Below, in pieces: positions 63,881 to 64,000 of a stretch of DNA of 64,000 nt. Made by a program: the position numbers and the translations under genes. The stretch lies in contig JACMZG010001911.1 in assembly GCA_018340805.1 (NCBI GenBank), positions 37,268,140 through 37,332,139 of the forward strand. Direction: 5' to 3'. Below the pieces are notes generated by a model. It was not told where the DNA came from. It was given only the letters and a program-made list of their open reading frames with translations, and did not search any database. This DNA comes from Microvelia longipes (Eukaryota > Arthropoda > Insecta > Hemiptera > Veliidae). Each line of letters starts with the position of its first letter. Positions within the stretch are counted from its first letter, which is position 1.

Positions 63881-64000
63881 GTAAGTTGTATTTGCATTCT
63901 TTTGTGACATGATTGATGTTCTATAGAAGAAGAAAAGGGGGCTTTCTGTCTCCTTAAAAGAAGTCTTATTTGTATTTGTTTGGACTCGTTTTATTTTCAG
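63881..64000 (+). other. KIF12 intron ending on the window edge
   Basis: GTAAGT donor and, as the very last bases, a TTTTATTTTCAG acceptor. The next exon (entering in phase 2) starts just beyond the window. Confidence 0.85.

Overview
This is an AT-rich, intron-containing eukaryotic nuclear window, most likely from an insect: the two intact proteins and the kinesin look most like insect or other arthropod orthologues, and a non-LTR retrotransposon relic and many small inverted-repeat elements are present. The order cannot be fixed from sequence alone. There are no bacterial operons, CRISPR arrays or rRNA genes.

Layout. 1-9172 is gene-free and full of fold-back and inverted-repeat elements plus (TA)n tracts. 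9183-19182 is a head-to-tail tandem array of a ~409 bp unit, each unit carrying one tRNA-Glu(CTC) gene: 24 complete copies and a 25th cut by an assembly gap. Assembly gaps (9173-9182 and 19183-20077) bound the array on both sides, so its true length is unknown. From 23397 to the right edge runs one large plus-strand gene, a KIF12-type kinesin. I reconstructed 11 exons (490 codons) from joined reading frames, splice sites and motor motifs; its first exon and its C-terminus are not in hand.

Two other complete genes sit inside the two largest kinesin introns, and both are uninterrupted reading frames. Strawberry notch (sno, 1308 codons, minus strand, 29107-33033) lies in the 12.1 kb intron. A ZDHHC8-type palmitoyltransferase (573 codons, plus strand, 51028-52749) lies in the 16.8 kb intron. 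Intact, intronless genes inside introns of an intron-rich host suggest retroposed copies, or unusual intron loss. A 5'-truncated, frameshifted non-LTR retrotransposon (62040-63315, minus) sits in another kinesin intron.

The remaining introns and flanks hold several repeat families: a ~160 bp Tc1/mariner-type MITE (4 copies), a TIR element with the motif CTTGAATAAAGGGGAT (2 copies), a fold-back family (2 copies), a 1.67 kb element built of direct then inverted repeats between two (TA)n tracts, a degenerate ~54 bp minisatellite rich in CGCTTCGCTCG, and a dispersed repeat ending in a short palindrome. The best candidates for something undescribed are the tRNA-Glu satellite-like array and the double nesting of intronless genes within KIF12.
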